This document shows, one piece after another, positions 16,882 through 26,102 of a stretch of DNA of 64,000 bases. The translations under genes were made by a program, and so were the position numbers. Under the pieces are notes generated by a model, which ran no database searches, was not told the origin of the DNA, and saw nothing but the letters and a program-made list of their open reading frames with translations. The DNA comes from Parvularcula sp. (GTDB taxonomy: Bacteria > Pseudomonadota > Alphaproteobacteria > Caulobacterales > Parvularculaceae). Positions within the stretch are counted from its first letter, which is position 1. Each line of letters starts with the position of its first letter. The stretch spans positions 255,827 through 319,826 of the forward strand of contig PAIP01000034.1 of assembly GCA_002704915.1 (NCBI GenBank). The letters are read 5' to 3'.

Positions 16882-18897
16882 TCATACGCCGAAAGGAAAT
16901 GTCTCCGGCGCGCCTTCTATCGGGTCATCGGCATGCGCGTCGACGTGACGGGTCTCGTTGAACCAGATCCACGCGTCGAACTGGCGCGCCGGCGCGGCGT
17001 CGAAATAATGCGATGCAATCTCCGTTTCCGGACGATAGATGACGCCGATGGCCCGCTCGAGCATGTCTTCGGACAGGGCGGCCCGGGCCCGCGCCGCATC
17101 CTCTTTCGTGAAGTCGAGCAGAAAGCGCGATATATCCGTATCGCCGCAATGGCCTTCGAAAGAACCGGGGCGGGCGGGCCGGATGGTCTTGATCTCCATC
17201 TTGCCGCCCCAGTCGCTGGCGGCGGCGACTGAACCAGTGCTGGAGCCGAACCCCACCAGCGCAGCGTCATCGCCGAATTTTTCGCGCACAAGCTGGCCGA
17301 TATTCCATTCTTCACGGCGCTGTCCCATCTCGGTCGCGCGCGCGTCTCCGATATGGGAATTATGCGCCCAGACAACGGCCTTCGCGCCCGGTCCTTCATG
17401 CGCCAACAGCCGCATCAGGGTGTCGAACATATGGCGGTCGCGCAGATTCCAGGAGGCGGCGCCGCCATAATACATAGCGCGGTAATATTCCTCCGCCCGC
17501 GCGACAATGTGGGCGTTCTGCGTCGCATCGAACAGCGCGTCGCCATCTGCGCCGAATTCGTCCGTCCGTGATCGCAGCATGTCGGCGAGAACGCGAAGAA
17601 CTTCGTATTCGCAATCTTCAAATTCCCCGCTCAGCGCCATACGGCCGTAATCGGCCGGGTTTTTGCACCATGGCGTAAGACAGCCATAGCGTTCGCGCGC
17701 GGTTTTTGCCGCTTGCGGGTCATGCGCGTCGAGATAATCGATCACCGCTTCGATCGAAGCGTAGAGGCTGTACACATCGAGGCCGTAAAAACCGGCCTTT
17801 TCGCCTTCGCCTTTTGTTTCATTCATCGCCTTCAGGCGGTGGAGAAAATCATAGACCTGATGATTGCGCCACATCCACCGGGGAAAGCGCCGGAACGCGT
17901 TCGCCGCGTCCGTCTTTTGCGGCTCGCCTCGGACATACCGGTGAAACGCTGCCGCATCGGGCCAGTCGGCTTCGACCGCGACAATGGTGAAGCCGTGTTT
18001 GCCGACGAGCCGTTCGGTGATGCGCGCCCGCACGTCATAAAATTCCGCCGTGCCGTGGGTGCATTCGCCGAGCATGACCACGCGCCGGTCCGCGAAACGT
18101 TCGGCCAGGCGGCCAAGATCCTCGAGATCGTCAAACGGCTCCGCCGCGTCGGCGATCAGCGCCGATGTGGTTCGCGGTTCTTTGGCGGAGGGCGCGATAG
18201 CGCGGTTACTGTCGGCGTCCGCGGCGCCTGTATTTGGTCCATCGCCACCTTGCGTTTCGCCGGCGATCAGCGGCACGAATTGCACAAGGTCGAAACTCTC
18301 TTCTTCGTAGTCCGTCTCGCTCGTGCGCCGGATGCGTTTCAGCACCTGCCTGTCCGGCGGGCCCACAGGGATGATGAGCCGGCCGCCAATGGCGAGTTGG
18401 GCGCGCAGCGCCTTTGGAATCTCGGCGCCGCCGGCGGAAACGATAATGACGTTGAAAGGCGCCTTTTCGGGCAGTCCGCGCGCGCCGTCTCCGTGAAAGA
18501 TGGAGACATTGTCGTAGCCGAGGCGCGCCAGTCTTTCGCGCGCCGCATCCGCCAGACTTTTATGTCGTTCAATCGCATAGACATCCGAGCACAGGCGGGC
18601 GAGGACGGCGACCGCATAGCCGCTGCCCGCGCCCACTTCGAGCGCGCGGTCGCGGGGGCCGGGATCGGCGAGGGAGAGCATTTTCGCAACGATATAGGGC
18701 TGCGAAATGGTTTGGCCCTCGTCGATCGGAAGCGCCGTGTCTTCATAGGCGAATTCGCGAAGATTTTCCGGCACGAATTCTTCGCGCGGGGTTTCGCGCA
18801 TTGCCTCGATTACCGCCCGGCTGTTAATCGCCCGGGCGGCGAGATGGCGCTCCGCCATGCGCTCTCTTTCTCTGTAAAGCGCTTCGCCGACGGCCAT
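16882..18897 (-). CDS. Protein isoaspartyl methyltransferase / erythromycin esterase-type fusion
   Basis: A 671-residue two-domain protein. Residues about 1-215 are a protein-L-isoaspartate O-methyltransferase (VIEAMRETPREEFVP, QTISQPYIVAKML, SAM loop EVGAGSGYAVAV, GGRLIIPVG). After a linker of about 30 residues comes an erythromycin-esterase/succinoglycan-type domain: VMLGECTHGTAEFYDVRARI, VAVEADWPDA, AVVWAHNSHIGDAR. Pcm repairs aged proteins; the second domain is a putative hydrolase of unknown substrate. Last gene of the minus-strand stress block, four bases after the CBS gene. The reading frame is continuous across both domains. Confidence 0.9.
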   Translation of the reverse strand: MAVGEALYRERERMAERHLAARAINSRAVIEAMRETPREEFVPENLREFAYEDTALPIDEGQTISQPYIVAKMLSLADPGPRDRALEVGAGSGYAVAVLARLCSDVYAIERHKSLADAARERLARLGYDNVSIFHGDGARGLPEKAPFNVIIVSAGGAEIPKALRAQLAIGGRLIIPVGPPDRQVLKRIRRTSETDYEEESFDLVQFVPLIAGETQGGDGPNTGAADADSNRAIAPSAKEPRTTSALIADAAEPFDDLEDLGRLAERFADRRVVMLGECTHGTAEFYDVRARITERLVGKHGFTIVAVEADWPDAAAFHRYVRGEPQKTDAANAFRRFPRWMWRNHQVYDFLHRLKAMNETKGEGEKAGFYGLDVYSLYASIEAVIDYLDAHDPQAAKTARERYGCLTPWCKNPADYGRMALSGEFEDCEYEVLRVLADMLRSRTDEFGADGDALFDATQNAHIVARAEEYYRAMYYGGAASWNLRDRHMFDTLMRLLAHEGPGAKAVVWAHNSHIGDARATEMGQRREEWNIGQLVREKFGDDAALVGFGSSTGSVAAASDWGGKMEIKTIRPARPGSFEGHCGDTDISRFLLDFTKEDAARARAALSEDMLERAIGVIYRPETEIASHYFDAAPARQFDAWIWFNETRHVDAHADDPIEGAPETFPFGV

Positions 18898-18901
18898 GAT
18901 G

Positions 18902-19324
18902 TCAGGCCGCCGGTCGGGAAATATCCGTCAGCGCGTCGCCGGCGGCGTTGGTGCGCGGGCCTTCTGTCGCGAGATCGCCCAGCGAAACAATGCCCACAAG
19001 CTTTTTGTTGCGATCGACGACCGGCAGACGCCGCACCTGCATGTCGCCCATATTGTCGGCGACTTCTTCAACATCCTGATCGTCATAACAATAATAGAGC
19101 TTGTCGGACATCAGTTCGCCGACGGTCATCGTGGTTGCGTCGCAGCCATTGGCGACGCCGCGAATGACAATGTCCCGGTCAGTCAACATGCCGACAAGAC
19201 GATTGTCTTCGGCGACAGGAACGGAGCCGAAATTCTCACGCGCCATAAGCTGCCCGGCTGTGGCGATGGAATCGCCCGGCCCGCAGGTCAGGCAGTCCGG
19301 ACTCATGGCTTCTCTGATTTTCAT
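18902..19324 (-). CDS. Protein with paired CBS domains
   Basis: A 140-residue protein made of two CBS domains (about 1-60 and 65-130): MKIREAMSPDCLTC, FGSVPVAEDNRLVGMLTDRDIVIRG and RRLPVVDRNKKLVGIVSLGDLA. The start at 19324 has a strong AAAGGAGG ribosome site; the longer open frame upstream is a shadow of the GH15 gene. Stand-alone CBS pairs sense adenine nucleotides and are common in stress regulons. It lies between the glucosidase gene and the Pcm fusion. Confidence 0.92.
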   Translation of the reverse strand: MKIREAMSPDCLTCGPGDSIATAGQLMARENFGSVPVAEDNRLVGMLTDRDIVIRGVANGCDATTMTVGELMSDKLYYCYDDQDVEEVADNMGDMQVRRLPVVDRNKKLVGIVSLGDLATEGPRTNAAGDALTDISRPAA

Positions 19325-19454
19325 GATGTGCCTCCTTTGATGGGGCGCCGGCACGTTATGGATCAAATCCGGCGCCGCTATCAAGACAACAGACATACCT
19401 GCGCCCATGTTCCTGAGAACTTGAGCTCCGGGCCGAAAATTTTTCAGCGGGAGA

Positions 19455-21248
19455 TTAGACCACGTCTTCCCAGCGCGGGCTGAGGCGTGCGGCGGCGTTG
19501 ATGATGCCGGCCATGGAATAGGTCTGCGGGAAATTTCCCCACAATTCGCCTTTGGAGACGTCGATATCTTCGGACAGGATGCCGAGACGGTTGCGGTGCG
19601 CAAGAACGTCCTCGAACATGGCGCGCGCTTCGTCCTGGCGGCCGATGCGGGCGAGGGCGTCGATATGCCAGAAGGTGCAGGCGGTGAAGGCGGTCTGCGG
19701 CTTGCCGAAATCGTCCTCGGCGCGATAGCGATAGACGTGATAGCCCTCGCGCAATTCATCGTCGATGCGTTCGACCGTGGCGATGAATTTCGGGTCCGTC
19801 GGGTCGATAAAGCCAATTTCGGCCATGAGGAGAACCGACGCGTCGAGATCCTCGCCGCCAAAGGCGCCGGTGAAGGCCTGGCGGGTTTCGTTCCACGCTT
19901 CTTTCAAAATCACTGCGCGCATGGCGTCGGCGCGGCCGCGCCAGTAGGTCGCCCGTTCGTCGCGTTTCAGATGCGCGGCGATGCGCGAAAGCCGGTCGCA
20001 GGCGGCCCAGCACATGATCGCAGAGGAGGTATGCACATTGGCGCGGCCGCGATATTCCCAGATGCCCGCGTCCGGCGTGTTGTAAACAGCGTAAGCGCGT
20101 TCGCCCACAAGCTCGAACTGTTCGAATTCAAGCTCGCCCGCCTGCGCTAAAAGCCGCTCGTCGAAAAACGCCTGCGACGCGCCAAGCACCACATGGCCGT
20201 AAACATCGTGCTGAATGTGCTCGGCGGCCTGATTGCCAAAACGCACCGGACCCATGCCGCGATAACCTTCAAGATAAGGTGCGATTTCCTCCTTCAAATC
20301 CTCTTCGAGGGAAATGCCGTAGACGGGCTGGATGTGACCGCCCTTGGTGTGCGCCACCGTGTTCCTGAGATAAGCGAGATAGTGTTCCAGCGTGCCCACC
20401 GCGGCGAGGCGGTTCAAGGCGTTCACCGTGAAATAGGCGTCGCGCAGCCAGCAATAGCGATAGTCCCAATTGCGCTCTGAGCCGCCATGTTCGGGAATCG
20501 ATGTCGTCAGCGCCGCGACAATGCCGCCGGTTTCTTCGTAGACGCACAGCTTCAGCGTGATAGCCGCGCGGATCACCGCGTCCTGCCAGACCGGCGGCGC
20601 GGCGAGACGGCGGGACCAGGCGCGCCAGCCTTCGGTGGTGCGCGTTTCCCATTCGGCGGCGATGACCGCTGGGTTATCGGAAAGGGATTCATCCGGACCC
20701 AGAATAAAATTGATCTCGCGGTCCAGAACGAATTCGCGTTCGGCGATGATGTAAGACACCGGCGCGTCCGTCGTGACGCGAAAGCCCGCATGATCGTTTT
20801 TATACCGGATATGAGAAACGCCGCGCACGGGATCGATGTTGGTTGCGCCGCGATCGCTCTGGGCTTTCAGGCAGACGGAGATTTTCGGCATGCCCGATAC
20901 GGGGCGGATGCGGCGCACGATGGAGGCGGGGCGGAAGGTGCGGCCCTTGTCGAAAAAGCGCGGCGCGAAATCGGTGATGGCGATGGCCGAGCCATCCTCG
21001 GCCTCGATGATCGTCTCGATGACGGCGGTGTTTTTCAGATAGCGCTGGCGCGTCTCGCACTGGCCTGCAAGCTTGATGGAAAAAGCGCCGTCGCCACCCA
21101 CAAGTGTGTTGAGGACGGGTTCGCCGTCAAGGCGCGGCAGGCATAGCCAGACGACGCTCGCCGCGTCGTCGATGAGCGCCGCGATGGTGCCGTTGCCGAT
21201 AATGCCGAGCTCCAGATTCGGCTTTGGAAGTTTTTTTTCGACTGTCAT
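19455..21248 (-). CDS. Glycoside hydrolase family 15 protein (glucoamylase/trehalase-like)
   Basis: A 597-residue protein. It begins with the N-terminal beta domain (ELGIIGNGTIAALIDDAASVVWLCLPR) and continues with the (alpha/alpha)6 barrel, including GSERNWDYRYCWLRDAYF (catalytic-acid region) and a C-terminal ELWGNFPQTYSMAGIINAA. The ATG at 21248 overlaps the otsB stop, so the two are coupled. Next to trehalose synthesis genes it may be a trehalase or an alpha-glucosidase acting on storage glucan; the exact sugar cannot be told from sequence. Confidence 0.9.
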   Translation of the reverse strand: MTVEKKLPKPNLELGIIGNGTIAALIDDAASVVWLCLPRLDGEPVLNTLVGGDGAFSIKLAGQCETRQRYLKNTAVIETIIEAEDGSAIAITDFAPRFFDKGRTFRPASIVRRIRPVSGMPKISVCLKAQSDRGATNIDPVRGVSHIRYKNDHAGFRVTTDAPVSYIIAEREFVLDREINFILGPDESLSDNPAVIAAEWETRTTEGWRAWSRRLAAPPVWQDAVIRAAITLKLCVYEETGGIVAALTTSIPEHGGSERNWDYRYCWLRDAYFTVNALNRLAAVGTLEHYLAYLRNTVAHTKGGHIQPVYGISLEEDLKEEIAPYLEGYRGMGPVRFGNQAAEHIQHDVYGHVVLGASQAFFDERLLAQAGELEFEQFELVGERAYAVYNTPDAGIWEYRGRANVHTSSAIMCWAACDRLSRIAAHLKRDERATYWRGRADAMRAVILKEAWNETRQAFTGAFGGEDLDASVLLMAEIGFIDPTDPKFIATVERIDDELREGYHVYRYRAEDDFGKPQTAFTACTFWHIDALARIGRQDEARAMFEDVLAHRNRLGILSEDIDVSKGELWGNFPQTYSMAGIINAAARLSPRWEDVV

Positions 21249-21967
21249 TGCGCCGCCGCCTCCAGCCATCGCCACACCGCCGCAGGATTTTTGAGACCGT
21301 AGGCCGCGTGGCTGTCTCCGGGTCCCACTTTCACGCCATAGCCGCCGAGAGCGATGGCTTCCTCCATGGCGTCCTCGTCGGTTGCATCGTCACCCGCCAT
21401 GACCGGCGTCAGCCCGGCGAAAGGCGGCCGGTCAAGAAGGCGCGTCAGGGTGATCCCTTTATTCGCGTGAACGGGTTTGGCTTCAAGGACCATTTTGCCG
21501 GGCTGCAGGATATAGCCGTCAACGCCGGCGATGAGTTTTTCCATGGCAGCCTGCAGGGCGGGGCCCGCCTCCGGCGCCGCGCGATAATGCAGCGCCAGCA
21601 CTTCGCCTTTGGGTTCTACGCGCGCGCCCTCGACGCTGTCGGCAATGGCGTTGACGGCGTCGGCGAGCGTCTGCGGCGCCGCGACGGCCTGCGCTTCCGG
21701 TTTCTCGCCGGGCGCGCAGATCTCAAGGCCGTGACCCCCGGCGCGCCAGACATCCGCCGGCACGCGCGCCGACAGGTCGCGCACGTCGCGTCCGCTAATG
21801 AGCGCCAGGGCGCCGCCGAGCTTCGCCGACAGGGCGCGCAGGATTTCCGCGCCGCCTTCGGGGAGGAAGACGGCGTCGGGATCGGCGGCGATGGGCGCCA
21901 GCGTCCCGTCAAAGTCGAGAAACAGCGCGACGCCTGAAAGCGGCAGGGGCGGCGGAGGCAAACTCAT
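21245..21967 (-). CDS. otsB: Trehalose-6-phosphate phosphatase
   Basis: A 240-residue HAD-family phosphatase with the motif LFLDFDGTLAPIA at about residues 16-28 and the late acidic motif AGDDATDEDAM. The start is at 21967 (MSLPPPPLPLSG); the open frame before it is a shadow of otsA. It removes phosphate from trehalose-6-phosphate to give trehalose. It is 46 bases downstream of otsA and overlaps the GH15 gene by four bases. Confidence 0.93.
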   Translation of the reverse strand: MSLPPPPLPLSGVALFLDFDGTLAPIAADPDAVFLPEGGAEILRALSAKLGGALALISGRDVRDLSARVPADVWRAGGHGLEICAPGEKPEAQAVAAPQTLADAVNAIADSVEGARVEPKGEVLALHYRAAPEAGPALQAAMEKLIAGVDGYILQPGKMVLEAKPVHANKGITLTRLLDRPPFAGLTPVMAGDDATDEDAMEEAIALGGYGVKVGPGDSHAAYGLKNPAAVWRWLEAAAQ

Positions 21968-22013
21968 GAACAGCAAAAGACCATGAAAATGTAAGGAAAT
22001 GACCAACAGCCGC

Positions 22014-23390
22014 CTAGTTGAGGCCGCCGGGGGCGAGATCGTTGAGGAATTGTTCGCGCCACCAGCCGATATCCTGCTCTCGGGTGACCTCGCTGAGCCG
22101 GCGCCAGCGGTTCTGGCGTTCCTCCAGCGGCATGTTGAGCGCCGTGTGGATCGCTTCCGCGACATTATCCGTATCGTGAGGATTGACGATCAACGCGGCC
22201 TGAAGCTGCTCGGCGGCGCCGGCGAATTCCGAGAGGATCAGGACGCCGGGATCTTCTTCGTCCTGCGCCATCACGAATTCCTTGCAGACGAGGTTCATGC
22301 CGTCGCGCAGGGGCGTCACCAGTCCCACGCGGGCGATGCGGAACAGGCCGGCCAGTTCTTCGCGCTGATAGGAGCGCGCGAGATAACGCAGGGGTATCCA
22401 GTCGAGATCGCCATAGTCGCCATTGATGCGCCCGGCGAGGCGGTCGAGCTCCACGCGCAGCTCCTGATACTCTTCCACCTTGGAGCGCGAGGGCGGCGTA
22501 ATCTGGGTTACGGAAACGCGTCCGCGCGTATCGGGATAGTTGTCGAAGAGCCGTCCCACCGCCTCGAAGCGTTCGGGCAGGCCTTTCGAATAATCCATGC
22601 GGTCAACGCCGATGACGAGTTCGCGGCCGCCGCCCAGAAAACGGCCAATGCGTTCGGCGGCCGTGTCCGCCAGTTCACTGTGGCTCGCTTCGTGAAACCC
22701 TTCGGCGTCGATGCCGATGGGATAGGCTTTCACCGTTGTCGTGCGGTCGAAGACTTTGACCCGTCCGTCGCCAAGGTCCTCGCCGCCGCAATCGTCGATC
22801 AGATATTGCACGAAGTTGTAGCGGTCGCGCTCGGCCTGAAAGCCGATGACGTCGTAAGCGCACAACGCGCGCGCGATCCAGTGATGTTCGGGCAGGGCGC
22901 GAAACACTTCCGGCGCGGGAAACGGAATGTGCAGGAAAAATCCCGTGGGTCCCTGCCAGCCCGCGTGGCGCAGGGCGTCCGCCATCAGCATGAAGTGATA
23001 ATCATGCACCCAGACAACGTCGCCTTTCTGAAGGCGCGGCGCGATCTGGCGCGCGAAACGCTGATTGACTGCGGCGTAAACCGTGAAGGCTTCGCGGTTA
23101 AACCAGGCGAGATCAATGCGATAGTGAAAGACGGGCCAGATCACGCGGTTCGCGTAATTCAGATAATAGCCGTCATGCTCTTCTTCGGTCAGGTCGGTGA
23201 GGAGGAATTCAACGCCGTCATCATAATGGCCGTGGAGCACATGATGTTCGCTTTCGACGATATCGCCGCTCCAGCCGAACCATACGCCGCCCGTGGCTTT
23301 CAGCGATTCCCAGACAGCGACGGCGAGCCCGCCGGCCCGGGCCTTGGGGTCTACGGCGGTCCGGTTTGAGATGGCGATGAGGCGGCTCAT
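22014..23390 (-). CDS. otsA: Trehalose-6-phosphate synthase
   Basis: A 458-residue GT20 glycosyltransferase. Visible motifs: MSRLIAISNRTA at the N-terminus, VWVHDYHFMLMADALR, GVDRMDYSKGLPERFEAV and RDGMNLVCKEFVMAQ. It transfers glucose from UDP-glucose to glucose-6-phosphate. The start at 23390 has GGAAAGAC upstream. First gene of the ots-GH15-CBS-Pcm series, which suggests a desiccation or osmotic-stress operon. Confidence 0.94.
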   Translation of the reverse strand: MSRLIAISNRTAVDPKARAGGLAVAVWESLKATGGVWFGWSGDIVESEHHVLHGHYDDGVEFLLTDLTEEEHDGYYLNYANRVIWPVFHYRIDLAWFNREAFTVYAAVNQRFARQIAPRLQKGDVVWVHDYHFMLMADALRHAGWQGPTGFFLHIPFPAPEVFRALPEHHWIARALCAYDVIGFQAERDRYNFVQYLIDDCGGEDLGDGRVKVFDRTTTVKAYPIGIDAEGFHEASHSELADTAAERIGRFLGGGRELVIGVDRMDYSKGLPERFEAVGRLFDNYPDTRGRVSVTQITPPSRSKVEEYQELRVELDRLAGRINGDYGDLDWIPLRYLARSYQREELAGLFRIARVGLVTPLRDGMNLVCKEFVMAQDEEDPGVLILSEFAGAAEQLQAALIVNPHDTDNVAEAIHTALNMPLEERQNRWRRLSEVTREQDIGWWREQFLNDLAPGGLN

Positions 23391-23554
23391 GTCTTTCCAC
23401 TCTGGCGTGCGGCGCTCGTCTTTAACGCGACCCACGGGCGAAAGTTCGGTTGCGCCGCACAATAGGCTATTTGGCTGCCGAGATCAAAATGGTGAAAACA
23501 TCGCTCTAAAGACCCGGTTTTCGGCTGAGGCCCGCTTCGCCTGAGGAATCCCCC

Positions 23555-24736
23555 TCACTCGCTGAAAATCATGAAATACCCCGGCTCCTCGCCGATATAG
23601 AGCGGCTCGCCATTATCGAACGCGACCGGCAGGCTGCGGGAGAAAAACGGATCGCTTCCGGCGTTTAGCTGAAAGTGAAGATGGGTCAGCGTGGAGTCGC
23701 CGGTATTGCCGACGGAGGCCATAACATCACCTTTCCTGACTTTATCTCCCAGTTTTACCGCGATGCTTTCTTCTTTCAGATGTCCATAGGAAGAGTACTC
23801 CACGGAACCGCCGGCCTCATGGCGCAGGACAATCAAATTGCCCGTGGCCGCCGCGCGGAAATCTTCCGCGAATCGCTGGAATTGATATTGCGTGATCCGC
23901 GCTCTCGCATCTTCTACGGATTCGCCTTCGCGCCGCGACAGCGCATCGGGATCTTGCGTCTGGCCATCGATAATAAAAACGACTTCCCCATCCGCAGCGG
24001 CGAGAACCGGCGCGCCATAGCCGTAATCGTCCGACGGGTCGCGCTTTGCGCCCTGATCCAGGACCCCGCCCGGACCGGTGCTAAAAAAATCGAGCGCAAA
24101 CTCGTTGCTGGGGATAAAGCGGTGATGAGAGCGAAGATTGGGAAAACCGCTGATGCGCCACGCCCCTTTTAGCGGCGCGCTGTAGACGATAGGACTCGCA
24201 TGCATTCGCACCGGCAGGGTAAGGCGCGCCGTTTTCGCGGCGCCGCTCTCGCCGTAATAGCTGACGGTAATCGCCACAGAGGCCGGATGAAAGTCCGTCG
24301 CAAAATAATGCGAAGTTGACAGCGCGGCTTCACCGGGCGCCAGCGTCGTTCCGTCGGCGAGCTCGGCGCCGGCGCCAGCGATTCCCGCCAGCCCCTCGAC
24401 GTTCAGCAATTGCGCATTGAGGAAGACGCGAAGCCCCTGCGCCGCCATGCCGGCGAATTTGCGCGTCTGACGTGCGGCGGCGTCTGGCTTCACGGTCTTG
24501 GAAAGGACTTCGCCAGTGTCGCCCATCACGTCGATCTGCAACGCGCCTAGCGTTACCGGCGCGTTTTCGTCATTGTGGATGACGATCGTCTGCGCCATGA
24601 GGTCGAAATAGCCTTTGCCCGGATTTGCTTCATGGGCCAGCACATAGCCTGAGGGCGCCGTTTTTATCTCCATTGCGGCCGCCGGGCCGGGAACGGTGAA
24701 TAACAGGGCTGCGCCAGCCGCCAGGAAGTTTCTCAT
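23555..24736 (-). CDS. Secreted M23 family metallopeptidase
   Basis: A 393-residue protein with a signal peptide (MRNFLAAGAALLFTVPGPAAA) and an N-terminal beta-rich region of about 180 residues. The C-terminal M23/LytM domain keeps SHHRFIPSNEFALDF (first zinc ligands), GYGAPVLAAADGEVVFI and THLHFQLN (HxH). M23 enzymes cut peptidoglycan cross-links or act as inactive envelope factors; the ligands here look intact. The start ATG at 24736 follows GGAGCA. Confidence 0.88.
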   Translation of the reverse strand: MRNFLAAGAALLFTVPGPAAAMEIKTAPSGYVLAHEANPGKGYFDLMAQTIVIHNDENAPVTLGALQIDVMGDTGEVLSKTVKPDAAARQTRKFAGMAAQGLRVFLNAQLLNVEGLAGIAGAGAELADGTTLAPGEAALSTSHYFATDFHPASVAITVSYYGESGAAKTARLTLPVRMHASPIVYSAPLKGAWRISGFPNLRSHHRFIPSNEFALDFFSTGPGGVLDQGAKRDPSDDYGYGAPVLAAADGEVVFIIDGQTQDPDALSRREGESVEDARARITQYQFQRFAEDFRAAATGNLIVLRHEAGGSVEYSSYGHLKEESIAVKLGDKVRKGDVMASVGNTGDSTLTHLHFQLNAGSDPFFSRSLPVAFDNGEPLYIGEEPGYFMIFSE

Positions 24737-24809
24737 CGATTGCTCCAAAGTGTTGCTCTGGCCGAGAGAAATAAGCGCGGCGCTATCCGGCGTCGTCCGG
24801 ATGCGCGTT

Positions 24810-26024
24810 TCAGGACGTCTCCGGAGCGGGATTTTCGGCGGATCGACCGGTTTTTTGCGACGAGTCGCGGCCTCGCCGGAATTCGCTTGGCGTTACGCCT
24901 GCGCTTTTCTTGAAGGTTTCGTTGAAGGCGCTTTTGGAATTGAAGCCGGAGCGGAAGGCGATGTCGAGAATGCGCGTTTGAGGCTCGCGGAGAAGCAAGG
25001 CCTGCGCATGGGCCACGCGGGCGAGATTGACGAATTCGAAGAAGGATTGCGCGCCGGCGCCATTGACGGCTTCTGAGACATCGCGCGGCGGCGCGCCTAT
25101 CGCGGCGGCGAGATCGCGCAGGGTCAGATCCGGCTGAAGATAGAGCGCTTTTTCATGTAGCGCTTCGCGCGCCCGGTCGTAAAGGGCGGCGCGGTCGGCC
25201 GTGGTGAGACCGGAAGCCGCGTATTTCTTTGTCTCCTGCGGCGCCGAGACCGATCTGGGGAAAGCCTCCAGCCCGGCAAGGCGGCGTTCCAGGTCGGCCG
25301 CGCCCATAAGCGCCAGCACATTGGCGATCAGCAGATGCGCCAGATCGAGCGCGCTCACGATAATGATTGCCGCGGCACGCATCGCGGGGGCTGCGGCAGT
25401 CACGGTAAAGGCGGCGTGAATCAGAAATATTGCACACCATGCGGTGAGCAGACGTTTCAGCCAGACAAGGTTGCGGTTTTCAACGCGGGCGAACCATTCT
25501 TTCAGCGACACGCCGAACTGTTCGAGGCGTCGATAGGCGGCGATGAGATAGGCGAGCTGCACGCCATCGCCGATGAGGGGGACGATCAGCCGGTTGGCGA
25601 CGGTGTTGAGACCGCCGCTTTCCACAAGCGCGATCTTGTCGCTTAAATCGAGGCGGTAGTAAGTCGCCGTCAGGTAGACGGTGACAAGCAGCGCCGGCGT
25701 CAAATGCCAGAGGTGGCGCCGTCGCAGTTTGAAACCCTCTGTAGTGCGCGCGACAACGAACAGGTAGAGAGCCTGCGTCATGGCCGCCTGCACCGGCGTC
25801 AAGACAAATCCATATTGCGGATAAGCGCGAAATCCGCCGAGCCCCTGATAAATCTGATCTGCTTTGACGGTGGCGAGGATCAGGAACGAGGCAATCAGAA
25901 ACCAGGTTGAAATTTCCGTCTGCGCGGGCCGTCCCCAAAAAAAGCCGGCGAAGATCAGGCATTGCGTCAGGGTGACGACATTGATCACCTGATCGAGCGG
26001 CAGGGTGAAGGCGGCGGCGGGCAT
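24810..26024 (-). CDS. AraC family regulator with N-terminal membrane domain
   Basis: A 404-residue protein. The first 240 residues contain about six or seven hydrophobic segments (VVTLTQCLIFAGFFWG, WFLIASFLILATV and others). The C-terminal 100 residues are an AraC/XylS DNA-binding domain (LTLRDLAAAIGAPPRDVSEAVN, ILDIAFRSGFNSKSAFNETFKKSAGVTPSEFRR). This build suggests a membrane-bound one-component regulator. Its target may be the adjacent M23 gene, 73 bases downstream on the same strand. Confidence 0.9.
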   Translation of the reverse strand: MPAAAFTLPLDQVINVVTLTQCLIFAGFFWGRPAQTEISTWFLIASFLILATVKADQIYQGLGGFRAYPQYGFVLTPVQAAMTQALYLFVVARTTEGFKLRRRHLWHLTPALLVTVYLTATYYRLDLSDKIALVESGGLNTVANRLIVPLIGDGVQLAYLIAAYRRLEQFGVSLKEWFARVENRNLVWLKRLLTAWCAIFLIHAAFTVTAAAPAMRAAAIIIVSALDLAHLLIANVLALMGAADLERRLAGLEAFPRSVSAPQETKKYAASGLTTADRAALYDRAREALHEKALYLQPDLTLRDLAAAIGAPPRDVSEAVNGAGAQSFFEFVNLARVAHAQALLLREPQTRILDIAFRSGFNSKSAFNETFKKSAGVTPSEFRRGRDSSQKTGRSAENPAPETS

Positions 26025-26038
26025 GCCCCCTTATAACA

Positions 26039-26065
26039 AAAGGCCGCGCGGGAAGCGCGGCCTTT
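26039..26065 (-). terminator. Rho-independent terminator of the 26103-27125 gene
   Basis: A perfect 11-bp stem (AAAGGCCGCGC at 26039-26049, GCGCGGCCTTT at 26055-26065) with a five-base loop. On the minus strand the stem runs on into CCTTTTGTT. It sits between the stop of the minus-strand gene at 26103 and the start of the AraC-type gene, separating the two transcripts. Confidence 0.85.
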
Positions 26066-26102
26066 CAATCTTGCAGGAATGTGGAGAAAGTTGTTCCGGC
26101 GT

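Noticed and set aside
17713-19167. A 484-residue plus-strand open frame
   Set aside because: Opposite the Pcm fusion and CBS genes; His/Arg-rich shadow with no domain.
21999-23369. A 456-residue plus-strand open frame
   Set aside because: Exact shadow of otsA, whose active-site motifs are intact.
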